DNA from: JAXLWB01 sp046328715 | GTDB lineage: Bacteria > Chloroflexota > Anaerolineae > Caldilineales > Caldilineaceae | Reading direction: 5' to 3' | DNA length: 58,919 nucleotides | NCBI GenBank assembly: GCA_046328715.1 | Contig: JAXLWB010000063.1 | Span: 1-58,919, forward strand | In this document: positions 1 through 7,843 of the stretch, one piece after another | Layout: each line of letters begins with the position of its first letter | Numbering within the stretch: position 1 is the stretch's first letter | Translations under genes and position numbers: made by a program | The notes under the pieces: generated by a model | Database searches by the model: none | Told to the model about the DNA's origin: nothing | Seen by the model: the letters and a program-made list of their open reading frames with translations, nothing else

Positions 1-239
1 AATGTTGCAACTGCCGCTTCGTCACTTAGATCGGCCTGCAAAGCGATCGCCGACTGCCCGATCTGCCCCACAACTGCCCGTGCTCCTTCACTTTTGGAGC
101 GATAGTGAACAATCACCCTGGCCCCTGCCTCCGCAAAACGGCGAGCAATGCCTTGTCCTAACCCGCTCCCTGCGCCAGTGACCAGGACGACTTGTTCGCT
201 AAAATCGAGTATAGAACTGACGGGAGGTGTTTGAATCAT
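1..239 (-). CDS. SDR-family oxidoreductase, N-terminal part (runs off the left edge)
   Basis: The first 79 codons of a short-chain dehydrogenase read leftward from an ATG at 239. After a 16-residue leader comes a beta strand and the cofactor glycine motif TGAGSGLG (about residues 21-28), then RFAEAGARVIVHYRSK, where the basic residues after the second strand favour NADP(H). The segment ALQADLSD matches the usual acidic position after the third strand. The catalytic Ser-Tyr-Lys residues lie outside the window, so substrate and exact subfamily cannot be named; FabG-like reductases and sugar or alcohol dehydrogenases are all possible. The next gene downstream of the start is in the same direction, 75 bases away. 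Confidence 0.85.
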   Translation of the reverse strand, partial: MIQTPPVSSILDFSEQVVLVTGAGSGLGQGIARRFAEAGARVIVHYRSKSEGARAVVGQIGQSAIALQADLSDEAAVAT

Positions 240-314
240 AGATCACAATTTCAGAAACTGCTCTTGAGATTGGTACGTGGTAATTACGCAATTACCACGT
301 ACCGGAGTTGTAGA

Positions 315-1469
315 TTATTTGGCACCTAAATGTTCTTTCAACCAGGCAAACGCTGCTTCCTGCATTGTCAAATCAAACTTGTGCGGGCCAGGGTAGAATT
401 GACCACTGTAGCGTTCTGGTTGCCCCAGGTTGCGATAGTGAAGCGCAATCCGTTCGTGGGCGTCCTTCATGCCTTGCGGCGTGAAGAGGTTGTCTTCGGT
501 GTCGTACTGCACCAGAAGTGGCATGGGTGAGCGGCAAGCGGCCAGATCGGGCCAGTCGGCATAGCGTGAGAGATTAGGCGGAAAGAGCATCCAGGTGTGG
601 CTGGCGACATTATGGTCGAGCAATTCGGCATAGGTGGTCATTAAGCCAACAATCACCGCAGCTTGGATGGCGTCGTGGGTGGCCAGTAACATGGCAGAAC
701 GATTGCCACCACCCGACAGCCCAATACAGCCTATCTGACTGGCGTTCACCTCTGGGCGACTCAACAAATAGTTCAGCGCAACTCGATCTTCATAGCAGAC
801 CACACCCGCCATTGACGTGCCCAAGAGTGTGCAATACTTCTCCAAGATCAGATGCTCATGCAACCCAGCCGCAGTGTTGTATTTCCATACTTCATGCGGT
901 GAAGTGCCTAATCGTTCGGCAGTCCAAGTTGGCTCTTGGAGTTCGGTGAGAAATTTGGTCCATTCGGTCATTGTCTCGTAGGGAAAGCGGCGACTGCCCC
1001 ACATAAAGGTATCGTGGACCAAAACCGCATAGCCTTCCTTGGCCAGTGCGTTGGCATATGCCCGCCCGCCATAACAATCATCCCGGAAGCTTTGAATCAC
1101 AGGGTAATGTGTGTTCTCGCCATCTGCGATCTTTTCTTTGCCATAAAACTTGAAGCCGCCATGATCGTGCAAGGCAAGAATGCCAGGCAAGGGTCCACTG
1201 TGATTCGCTGGGCGCAACAACCAAGCTTGCGTGCGTGGTCCATAACCTACACTCCAACTGATCGCCTCGCCAATCAAACCATCCTTCTCCCACTGTCCAT
1301 CGACTTGAACGGAACGAGGCGTCTCATTACCGCCAGTAAAGCCCAGGCAGTGACGTATCTTCTCCTGCGTTTCCTTACCGGGAGGGGCCAGCGGGCATAA
1401 GGGCCGAATTTGTGCAGCCGCCTCCACCCAATCGCTAAAGATGCCGAGGTGGTAGTAGTTTTGAGACAT
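315..1469 (-). CDS. Alpha/beta hydrolase, dienelactone hydrolase / acetyl-esterase-like
   Basis: A 384-residue cytoplasmic alpha/beta hydrolase. The oxyanion region ALHDHGG lies at about residue 100, the nucleophile elbow GLSGGG near residue 250, the acid in VQYDTEDNLF near 321 and the histidine in YPGPHKFD near 363, so the triad is complete. The length and the Trp-rich middle fit the large acetyl xylan esterase / DLH-like hydrolases often found beside sugar oxidoreductases. An upstream in-frame ATG exists at 1511, but the start at 1469 has AAGGA six bases before it, and the extra residues would come from the palindromic repeat. The Gfo/Idh/MocA gene immediately upstream, in the same direction, suggests carbohydrate or polyol catabolism. 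Substrate unknown. Confidence 0.85.
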   Translation of the reverse strand: MSQNYYHLGIFSDWVEAAAQIRPLCPLAPPGKETQEKIRHCLGFTGGNETPRSVQVDGQWEKDGLIGEAISWSVGYGPRTQAWLLRPANHSGPLPGILALHDHGGFKFYGKEKIADGENTHYPVIQSFRDDCYGGRAYANALAKEGYAVLVHDTFMWGSRRFPYETMTEWTKFLTELQEPTWTAERLGTSPHEVWKYNTAAGLHEHLILEKYCTLLGTSMAGVVCYEDRVALNYLLSRPEVNASQIGCIGLSGGGNRSAMLLATHDAIQAAVIVGLMTTYAELLDHNVASHTWMLFPPNLSRYADWPDLAACRSPMPLLVQYDTEDNLFTPQGMKDAHERIALHYRNLGQPERYSGQFYPGPHKFDLTMQEAAFAWLKEHLGAK

Positions 1470-1502
1470 AGTGTGTCCTTTTTGTGACCTGACAGGATGA
1501 CA

Positions 1503-1560
1503 GGAAGACAAGATGACAAGGAGAACAATGTGCTTTTGTCTTCATGTCCTCTTGTCTTCC
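1503..1560. repeat. Intergenic palindrome, GACAAGAT octamer type
   Basis: Two arms (about 1503-1528 and 1536-1560) pair as a long imperfect stem. Each arm is built of 8-base near-repeats such as GACAAGAT and GACAAGGA. It sits between the Gfo/Idh stop and the esterase start. Confidence 0.75.
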
Positions 1561-1566
1561 CTGCAC

Positions 1567-2790
1567 TTATCCTTTTAACAAATCCGCCACCGTCACCGCT
1601 TGACCGCTGGCGATGGCGTGATTGGCGGCGATACCGGTGAGGATCGACATGGCACCGGCACGGGAACCTGCCATGTGGTTGAGCGGATCTGGAAGGTCTT
1701 CACCTGAGAAGAGCCGTTGCAATAGCACACTATCTCCGCCGCCGTGACCGCCACGGCCGACCGGTACATCGATTTTGGTCAGTTGCCCCTTCTTGTCGAA
1801 GATGCGGATCTCCAAGGTGTCGCCGCCTGATTCGGGGCCACTTTCAATTTCGCGCAGTTCCATACGGCCATCCTTGCCGGTAATGACCATGTACCAACCC
1901 TCGTAGGGTGAATAGGCGGTCAGCGAATAGCTCATCTGCGCACCGTTGGTATAGCGCACCAGTACGTTCATGGTGTCTTCAATGTCGATCTCTTCCGAGA
2001 AGACACAACGGTCACGGAAGTAGCCATCATGCTGTTCGGCCTGGAAATAGTGGGCATTGAGCCCAGGGCGGCTGGCAAGATCAACGTAAAATTCGCAGCT
2101 TTGCGTGTAGGCACAGGTGCTGCACCGTTCCCCCCGTTCCTGACGGGTTGGCCCGTAGAAGCGGCGTGAGCCCAGGGCAAAGACTCGTTCAGGTTCGCTG
2201 TCGAGCAGCCAGTTGACCAGGTCAAAATGGTGGGTTGACTTGTGCACCAGCAAGCCGCCCGAATTTTCCTTGCGACGATGCCAACGGCGGAAGTAATCGG
2301 CCCCGTGCGAGCGATCCAGCAGCCACTCAAAATCGACATGGTAGACCGGCCCAATCACCCCAGAGCGCAGCAACTCTTTGGCTTTGGTCACATAAGGCTG
2401 AAAGCGGTAATTGAAGGTGACAGTAACGGCGCGGCCTGTCTCTTGTTCGGCGGCGAGGATGGCGCGACACTTTTCGTCGTCAATCGTCATCGGCTTCTCG
2501 GTGATGGCGTCACAACCCGCCCGCAGCGAACGAATGATGTATTCGTGATGATAGCGATCGACTGTAGTGACGATGACGACATCTGGCTGTGTGGCGCGCA
2601 ACATTTCATCAAAGTCGGTAAAGGCGGGGGCGTTGTTACACGCTTCGCCGACACGCTGAGCACGAATTGGGTTGATATCGAAGACGCCGACGACCTGCGC
2701 CGACTGAGCAAAGTGATTGGTGATGGGTTTGCCGTACATCTCCAGCGCCCGCAAACTGGCACCGGCAAAGGCGTATTTGGTTTTGGTCAT
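1567..2790 (-). CDS. Gfo/Idh/MocA-family NAD(P)-dependent oxidoreductase
   Basis: A 407-residue sugar or inositol-type dehydrogenase. The N-terminal Rossmann domain starts KYAFAGASLRALEMYG, and the family signature EKP occurs in AITEKPMTIDDEK (about residues 96-108), followed by the GFO_IDH_MocA C-terminal sheet domain containing HKSTHHFDLVNWLL. Unusually, the C-terminal domain carries CSTCAYTQSC (CxxC-x5-C, about residues 222-231) and another Cys about 38 residues on, which could bind a metal. The ATG at 2790 has no strong ribosome site. The gene probably shares a transcript with the esterase below it, separated by the 1503-1560 palindrome. Substrate not predictable from sequence. Confidence 0.88.
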   Translation of the reverse strand: MTKTKYAFAGASLRALEMYGKPITNHFAQSAQVVGVFDINPIRAQRVGEACNNAPAFTDFDEMLRATQPDVVIVTTVDRYHHEYIIRSLRAGCDAITEKPMTIDDEKCRAILAAEQETGRAVTVTFNYRFQPYVTKAKELLRSGVIGPVYHVDFEWLLDRSHGADYFRRWHRRKENSGGLLVHKSTHHFDLVNWLLDSEPERVFALGSRRFYGPTRQERGERCSTCAYTQSCEFYVDLASRPGLNAHYFQAEQHDGYFRDRCVFSEEIDIEDTMNVLVRYTNGAQMSYSLTAYSPYEGWYMVITGKDGRMELREIESGPESGGDTLEIRIFDKKGQLTKIDVPVGRGGHGGGDSVLLQRLFSGEDLPDPLNHMAGSRAGAMSILTGIAANHAIASGQAVTVADLLKG

Positions 2791-2806
2791 GAGGTTTGAG
2801 AAAGGT

Positions 2807-2880
2807 GGGATAGGGATGTGGGGAGATAGGGAGGTAGGGAGAGTAACCTCCCTACCTCCCTATCTCCCTATCTCCCCATC
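2807..2880. repeat. Intergenic palindrome, AGGTAGGG octamer type
   Basis: The left arm (about 2809-2852) and right arm (about 2848-2880) are made of 8-base units AGATAGGG and AGGTAGGG and their complements, forming a near-perfect stem of about 33 pairs. It fills the space between the MazG-like stop and the Gfo/Idh start. Confidence 0.8.
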
Positions 2881-3218
2881 TAACGGTTATCCCCCTCGCC
2901 CTGAATTTTATTCCGTTCCAGGCGCGAGAAGAGTTTTTCAATGTTGGCTTCGGCTACTTCTTCCAACGTAAGTCCTAATTCTGTACAAATTTGGGTCAGA
3001 TACCAAAGAATGTCGCCCAATTCGCCCTTGAGTGCCTGGCGGGAATCGTCGTCAATCACACCGCCTTTGTCGCGGAAGATCTTTTTGATCTTGCCTGCCA
3101 GTTCGCCGGCTTCGTTCACAAGTCCCATCGTCGGGTAGACAATCGGATGGTTCATCGGAATCACACTCCACGTTTTGCGTGATTCGCGCTGATAATCTTT
3201 AAATTTTTCGAGATCCAT
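2880..3218 (-). CDS. MazG-like nucleotide pyrophosphohydrolase
   Basis: A 112-residue all-helical NTP pyrophosphohydrolase of the MazG-like superfamily, which removes pyrophosphate from (non-canonical) NTPs. The Mg-binding pattern is present as NEAGELAGKIKK in the first helix and ELGDILWYL in the second, with a basic FRDKGGVIDDDSRQALK loop between. The start MDLEKFKDYQ at 3218 matches the usual beginning of the family; a TTG ten codons upstream is possible but neither has a clear ribosome site. The ending GEGDNR is also family-typical, so the protein is complete. It is a single-domain form, not the fused MazG of enterobacteria. Its stop lies at the end of the adjacent palindrome. Confidence 0.85.
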   Translation of the reverse strand: MDLEKFKDYQRESRKTWSVIPMNHPIVYPTMGLVNEAGELAGKIKKIFRDKGGVIDDDSRQALKGELGDILWYLTQICTELGLTLEEVAEANIEKLFSRLERNKIQGEGDNR

Positions 3219-3501
3219 TGTGTTTTTGCTGTCTGCTTGATTTATCAAAAAAGGTAACTATTCAATCCTTTGAGAAACAACAACGAATTGTGAAAGAAAC
3301 GAAGGGAAACTTTGCATTTTTCGCTTATTTTTCCATTTGTTGTTGTGCAATGGCTGCGTAGTTACAAAAAAGGATTGCCTCCATTTTACTATGGATCGAG
3401 CAATTCAGGACTTTTCGATTCCTAGATTACACACTTTTGGGCTGACAGGGTCATAATATAGGGTAAACAAGTTGCATATATCAAACCACAGGAGCAAGAA
3501 C

Positions 3502-4917
3502 ATGAGTGCAAAGGCCGATATTGGACTGGTTGGGCTGGCCGTAATGGGACAAAATCTCGTGCTAAACATGGAGCGGAATGGCTTCCGAGTTGCGGTTTTT
3601 AATCGTACAACGGCGACAACAGAGCAATTTATTGCCGACCACCCTGGCAAGAATCTGGTTCCATCCAAAACCCTGGAAGAGTTTGTGCAATCGATCCAGA
3701 AACCACGCAAAATTATGTTAATGGTAAAGGCTGGTCAGCCGGTCGATGCCTTTATCGAACTGCTGTCGCCGCTGCTTGATAAGGGCGACCTGATTATGGA
3801 CGGTGGCAATAGCCACTTTCCAGACACCGAGCGGCGTGCTAAAGGCTTAGAAGCAAATGGGCTGCGTTACCTGGGTGTCGGTGTCAGCGGTGGCGAAGAA
3901 GGGGCACTTTGGGGGCCGAGTATCATGCCTGGCGGCTCTAAAGAGGTGTGGGAGGATGTCAAGCCACTGCTCGAAGCGATTGCGGCCAAAGCTGCCGAGG
4001 ATGGCCAGCCTTGTGTCACCTATCTCGGACCCGGTGGTGCTGGTCATTATGTGAAAATGGTACACAATGGCATCGAGTATGGCGATATGCAACTAATCGC
4101 CGAAGCCTATAATGTGCTGCACAATGTCGTCGGACTTTCCTCTGCCGAGTTGGCCGAGGTCTTTAGCGAGTGGAACAAAGGCGAGTTGGATAGTTTCCTG
4201 ATTGAAATCACAGCTCAGATCTTCCGTCGCATTGACGAGGAGACCGGCAAACCGCTGGTTGAATTGGTCATGGACAAGGCAGCGCAAAAGGGTACGGGCA
4301 AATGGACCAGTCAGGATGCACTCGACATCGGCGCACCCATTCCCACCATCAATACCGCTGTTTCCGAACGTATCCTTTCCAGTTTGAAGGATGAGCGAGT
4401 CAATGCCAGCCGTGTACTGCCCGCAGGGACCAATGCCACCTTTAGCGGTGACAAACAAGTGATGATCGATGCTGTGCGTCAAGCACTCTACGCCAGCAAG
4501 ATCAGTGCCTATGCGCAGGGTATGGCCATGTTGCGCATCGCCAGCCAGGAGTATGGCTACAACCTGGATTTGGCCGCCTGCGCCGCCCTGTGGCGGGCGG
4601 GTTGTATCATCCGTGCTCGTTTTCTCAACCGCATCACTGCCGCCTTCCGGCGCAATCCAAATCTAGCTAATCTGCTGCTTGATGAAGAATTGGGTGCCGC
4701 CGTGGCCGAGCGACTGCCTGCCTGGCGCCAAGTGGTCAAGAGCGCAGTCGAACTGGGTGTTCCGGTTCCTGCATTTAGTGCCAGCCTCGCCTACTATGAC
4801 AGCTATCGCAGCGCCCGCTTGCCTGCCAACCTGATCCAGGCCCAGCGCGATCTCTTCGGTGCCCATACTTACGAGCGGACGGATAAAGCAGGGACGTTTC
4901 ATTCGGATTGGAGTTAG
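3502..4917 (+). CDS. gnd: 6-phosphogluconate dehydrogenase, decarboxylating
   Basis: A 471-residue oxidative pentose phosphate enzyme that converts 6-phosphogluconate to ribulose 5-phosphate, CO2 and NAD(P)H in the cytoplasm. Visible signatures: GLVGLAVMGQNL dinucleotide loop with FNRT (the Arg-Thr pair favours NADP), the substrate motif VSGGEEGA (about 128-135), GAGHYVKMVHNGIEYGD with the catalytic Lys (about 180-196), and the C-terminal SASLAYYDSYRSARLPANL. Length equals the long, dimeric Gnd type. The ATG at 3502 is chosen because AGGAG lies seven bases upstream; an earlier in-frame start adds ten unrelated residues. The gene is alone on this strand, with the MazG-like gene divergent upstream. 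Confidence 0.96.
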   Translation: MSAKADIGLVGLAVMGQNLVLNMERNGFRVAVFNRTTATTEQFIADHPGKNLVPSKTLEEFVQSIQKPRKIMLMVKAGQPVDAFIELLSPLLDKGDLIMDGGNSHFPDTERRAKGLEANGLRYLGVGVSGGEEGALWGPSIMPGGSKEVWEDVKPLLEAIAAKAAEDGQPCVTYLGPGGAGHYVKMVHNGIEYGDMQLIAEAYNVLHNVVGLSSAELAEVFSEWNKGELDSFLIEITAQIFRRIDEETGKPLVELVMDKAAQKGTGKWTSQDALDIGAPIPTINTAVSERILSSLKDERVNASRVLPAGTNATFSGDKQVMIDAVRQALYASKISAYAQGMAMLRIASQEYGYNLDLAACAALWRAGCIIRARFLNRITAAFRRNPNLANLLLDEELGAAVAERLPAWRQVVKSAVELGVPVPAFSASLAYYDSYRSARLPANLIQAQRDLFGAHTYERTDKAGTFHSDWS

Positions 4918-4929
4918 GAGATTTGATGC

Positions 4930-5022
4930 GTGAAACGTGATGCGTGAAGTGTAGGTTCTCTTTACTCTAGAATCGACAAGAGTAGGATTTAGATTGTGAT
5001 CACTTCACGCATCACGTTTCAC
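4930..5022. repeat. Palindrome with perfect 22-base arms (period 7)
   Basis: Arms at 4930-4951 and 5001-5022 are perfect inverted copies, each built of 7-base units GTGAAAC, GTGATGC, GTGAAGT, around a 49-base spacer. It lies right after the gnd stop and ends 13 bases before the thioredoxin start, so it could act as a gnd 3' stem-loop. There is no U-tract. Confidence 0.85.
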
Positions 5023-5035
5023 CAGTCACTCACCT

Positions 5036-5557
5036 ATGAACCGATATCACCTTCTCTTCATCTTTCTACTATTCGTTGGCAGCGGCTGGATTTGGGTCAA
5101 TCGGGTGCCAGAGCAAATCGTGGTTGCCAAGGATACGCCTCGCCCAGTGGTGGGCTATCCGGCTCCTGATTTTCGCTTGAAATCATTACAAGATGAGAAC
5201 TTTGCCTTGAGTGATCTGCGTGGCAAGCCAGTTGTGCTCAATTTTTGGGCGACTTGGTGTGGCCCCTGTCGCAATGAGATGCCTGCACTGCAGAAAGCCT
5301 CAGAAAAGTACGCTGGCGATGTTGCCATAATCGGTGTAGATCAGAGCGAGCCACCCGAAACCGTACGCCAGTTTATCCATGAACTAGGTGTAAACTTTGA
5401 TATCCTGCTCGACGCCAACAACGACGCTGCTACTGCCTTTGATGTCACCCTGATGCCGACCACCTACTTTATCGATGCGCAGGGCATCATTCGTGGCGTC
5501 CACCTAGGGGAAATGAACAGCATCACCCTTGCTGAGAATATTGCTGCGATACGATGA
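5036..5557 (+). CDS. TlpA/ResA-like membrane-anchored thiol-disulfide oxidoreductase
   Basis: A 173-residue extracytoplasmic thioredoxin-fold protein. Residues 5-22 form a hydrophobic signal anchor, followed by a linker and the AhpC/TSA-Redoxin domain starting YPAPDFRLKSL. The active site WCGPC is at residues 74-78 and the cis-proline loop appears as TLMPTTYF. This architecture is known from ResA, TlpA and CcmG, which reduce apocytochrome c or other exported disulfide proteins. No cytochrome biogenesis genes are seen nearby, so the partner is unknown. The gene ends five bases before the convergent polymerase gene stop. Confidence 0.9.
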   Translation: MNRYHLLFIFLLFVGSGWIWVNRVPEQIVVAKDTPRPVVGYPAPDFRLKSLQDENFALSDLRGKPVVLNFWATWCGPCRNEMPALQKASEKYAGDVAIIGVDQSEPPETVRQFIHELGVNFDILLDANNDAATAFDVTLMPTTYFIDAQGIIRGVHLGEMNSITLAENIAAIR

Positions 5558-5562
5558 GGATA

Positions 5563-7716
5563 CTAACCAACCTCATCCATCAACACCCACACAATCATCA
5601 GATCGGGTAGTGCATAGCTGATATCAATCAACCCGTGGGCAAGTGAGGCGGCTACGGCGGCCAAAAGACCTAAGGTAAGAAGGGGTGAGGGGTGAGGGGT
5701 GAGGGATGGGGTACTCTCCACTCTCCGATCCTTGTGATGGAACCATCTAATCTCCATCGATAGCCTTCTTGTAATCGATCCCCACCAAAAGAGTCCCAAC
5801 ACCAACCCCGGTACACCCAAGCGCGTCCACCAATCCAGCAGGAAGTTGTGGGGATGGTTGAGGTTCGGCTCTTTCCAGGCGGCGGGCAGGAGATAATTGC
5901 TGCGGTAAGTGTAAAGAAAATTGTCCGGTCCCACGCCGAGCAACCAATGATCTAATGCCATCTGCCAGGAGCTGCGCCAGAGGTTGATGCGCATAAAACT
6001 GGTGGCAGAGGACGGATCGAGTAAGCCACGGAAACGCTCCGCACCGAGTACAGGAACCAACGCCAGGGCAGCGACCAAGACCACTGCCGCTAATCCCCAA
6101 AGTAGACGAGTAGAACGGCCTTCTGCGCGCAGTACGATCGTCCCACCAATCGCCAGAACAACCAGCATAACTGGTAGGCCTAGAAAAGTGCCGCCCTTGC
6201 TAAAGGTCAAGAGAAAGGCAAGGGCTTGAGGTAGAGCCAGGGTTGCGGCTAGTATCTGTAGACGCCGGGAGCGTGCAAAGAGTGCAAAGGCAAGCGTGAC
6301 CGCCAAACTTCGATCCAGATAAGCCGCCAGATTGTTGGGTGAGCCATAGACAGAACGCAACCGTGTTACCCCTTCGGCACCTACCAAATAGGCTTCGTAA
6401 TGGGTAAGGTAGGCCCAAAGTCCAATCAATGCAACCGCTGTTGCACCAAGTAGCCAGGCACTGACCAGTATGGTTTGCTCAGGGAAAAGTGGTTTGAGCA
6501 GATTAGATCGCTTGCGCTTGACATATTGGAGCAACAAACTAAAGAGTAGTGCCGCTAGAAAAACAGTACGCCATTCACGCAACGCCAAGCTAAATTTGTC
6601 AGCGGCAAAGGTCGAGACCAACGCCCAACCCACAATCAACGCAAGAATAGGAAAACGGTCAATCTCCCACCATTGTTTGCGCTCAAGGTTATTCACTCGC
6701 CCTTGTCGCCTATCCACAACGGTTGCCAGGACAAAATTCGCCGCCAGCACAACAATTCCACCCAGCACGCCCACATCGATGATGCCAAGTGAACGCCCAG
6801 GAAGGAGAGGAAGAGGAAAAGCAAAATAGAAGGGCAGTGCAAAAAGCAATGCCGCCAGCCAAAGCACTGGCTCGATCAACGAAGCCGCCGCAAGCATACC
6901 GATGCCCACCAGCGTGAGCCACCAAAGCGCATCCCAAGCCCCTGCTGCAGCAAGGAATACGCCAATCAGCGCTAGGCCAAGGGTAAACCATCCCGGCCAT
7001 GCTCGTTTTTCTGATAACCACCGATCTTCTTCCGCAGGGATTAGCTGAGGCTTGTTCAACTCTTTTTCTGTTGCTGCATTACGCCAGCCGCTCAATAGAA
7101 CAATGCCAGCCAACAAGATCAGTAACATGCCCGGCCACCGGGGCAGCGCTGTGGCTGGCAGTGCATCGATGGCTACCGCTCGAATTGGTTGCTGCCCCCA
7201 ACTGCGCCAGACTTCAAGCTGAACCTGATGGTTCAGGTTTGGCGAAGGGGCTGTATGGATGCGAATCCAATGCACGCCTGGACCCGTAGCACTTTGATTC
7301 TCCGGCTCGTAGAAGGTCTTGTAGCCTGCCGTTTTGCCTTCGCTGTCTAGATTGCCAGCAATCACGGCGAGTTGGTTGGCAGGAGCGCCATCGACGCTGG
7401 CATAAAGATAGCCCCAGTAATCGCCTGTGGCTAGCAGCAATGCTACTTCGCTTCCCTGGTAGGTGAAGCTGATCACGCCCGAAGGTGTTGTAAACGGATC
7501 GCTCGGTTCGGCTGGATCTGCGCCCGAGGCATCAACGCTCCAGCCTGGGGTGTAGGCAAACGGCGGACTGTCCATGCGGGCGACTGTGCCAGGCACCAGT
7601 TGTGTAACCACTTGCGCCGCTTCCACTTTGTTTTCAAGCGGTCGAGGAATGAGAAACAACCACACGATGCCCGCTAAGATCAGGCAGCCAGCTAGAATTC
7701 TACGTACATTGGTCAT
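5563..7716 (-). CDS. O-antigen ligase / Wzy-like polytopic membrane protein
   Basis: About 717 residues. An N-terminal membrane helix is followed by an exported region of about 150 residues, then 10 or more transmembrane helices. The Wzy_C/O-antigen ligase signature is visible as LGVGPDNFLYTYR with NHPHNFLLDWWTRLGV in the large periplasmic loop near the C-terminus. Such proteins ligate or polymerise undecaprenyl-linked glycans at the outer membrane face. The start is placed at 7716 (MTNVRRILAG) because the longer frame to 7815 would translate repeat DNA. A period-7 GGGGTGA array lies inside the 3' coding region. The neighbouring GT-C gene upstream supports a role in cell-surface polysaccharide. 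Confidence 0.82.
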   Translation of the reverse strand: MTNVRRILAGCLILAGIVWLFLIPRPLENKVEAAQVVTQLVPGTVARMDSPPFAYTPGWSVDASGADPAEPSDPFTTPSGVISFTYQGSEVALLLATGDYWGYLYASVDGAPANQLAVIAGNLDSEGKTAGYKTFYEPENQSATGPGVHWIRIHTAPSPNLNHQVQLEVWRSWGQQPIRAVAIDALPATALPRWPGMLLILLAGIVLLSGWRNAATEKELNKPQLIPAEEDRWLSEKRAWPGWFTLGLALIGVFLAAAGAWDALWWLTLVGIGMLAAASLIEPVLWLAALLFALPFYFAFPLPLLPGRSLGIIDVGVLGGIVVLAANFVLATVVDRRQGRVNNLERKQWWEIDRFPILALIVGWALVSTFAADKFSLALREWRTVFLAALLFSLLLQYVKRKRSNLLKPLFPEQTILVSAWLLGATAVALIGLWAYLTHYEAYLVGAEGVTRLRSVYGSPNNLAAYLDRSLAVTLAFALFARSRRLQILAATLALPQALAFLLTFSKGGTFLGLPVMLVVLAIGGTIVLRAEGRSTRLLWGLAAVVLVAALALVPVLGAERFRGLLDPSSATSFMRINLWRSSWQMALDHWLLGVGPDNFLYTYRSNYLLPAAWKEPNLNHPHNFLLDWWTRLGVPGLVLGLFWWGSITRRLSMEIRWFHHKDRRVESTPSLTPHPSPLLTLGLLAAVAASLAHGLIDISYALPDLMIVWVLMDEVG
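5682..5705. repeat. Period-7 tandem repeat inside the polymerase gene
   Basis: Three perfect copies of GGGGTGA plus GGG. Read on the minus strand they encode part of the sequence TPSLTPHPSPLLTL near the C-terminus of the O-antigen-ligase-like protein, so a low-complexity array appears to have been accommodated in frame. Confidence 0.8.
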
Positions 7717-7732
7717 GGATTGAATCGTAGCG

Positions 7733-7800
7733 TAAAGTGGAAGCGTAGCAAAGTAGAAAGAGGGAAGAGTGGCAAAGTGGCAAAGTAGAAGAGCGAAGGA
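7733..7800. repeat. Half-element: AGTGGCAA octamer array without opposing arm
   Basis: About eight near-copies of an 8-base unit (AGTGGCAA, AGTAGAAG, AGCGTAGC) lie between the GT-C stop and the polymerase start. Unlike the others, no complementary arm is found nearby. Confidence 0.65.
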
Positions 7801-7843
7801 GGAAGCGGCAGACACCTGCCAGAGTAGCCGACATCGATGCCAG

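Noticed and set aside
7733..7815. N-terminal extension of the O-antigen-ligase-like protein
   Set aside because: It translates an octamer repeat (CHFATLPSFYFATLPL), so the start at 7716 was used.
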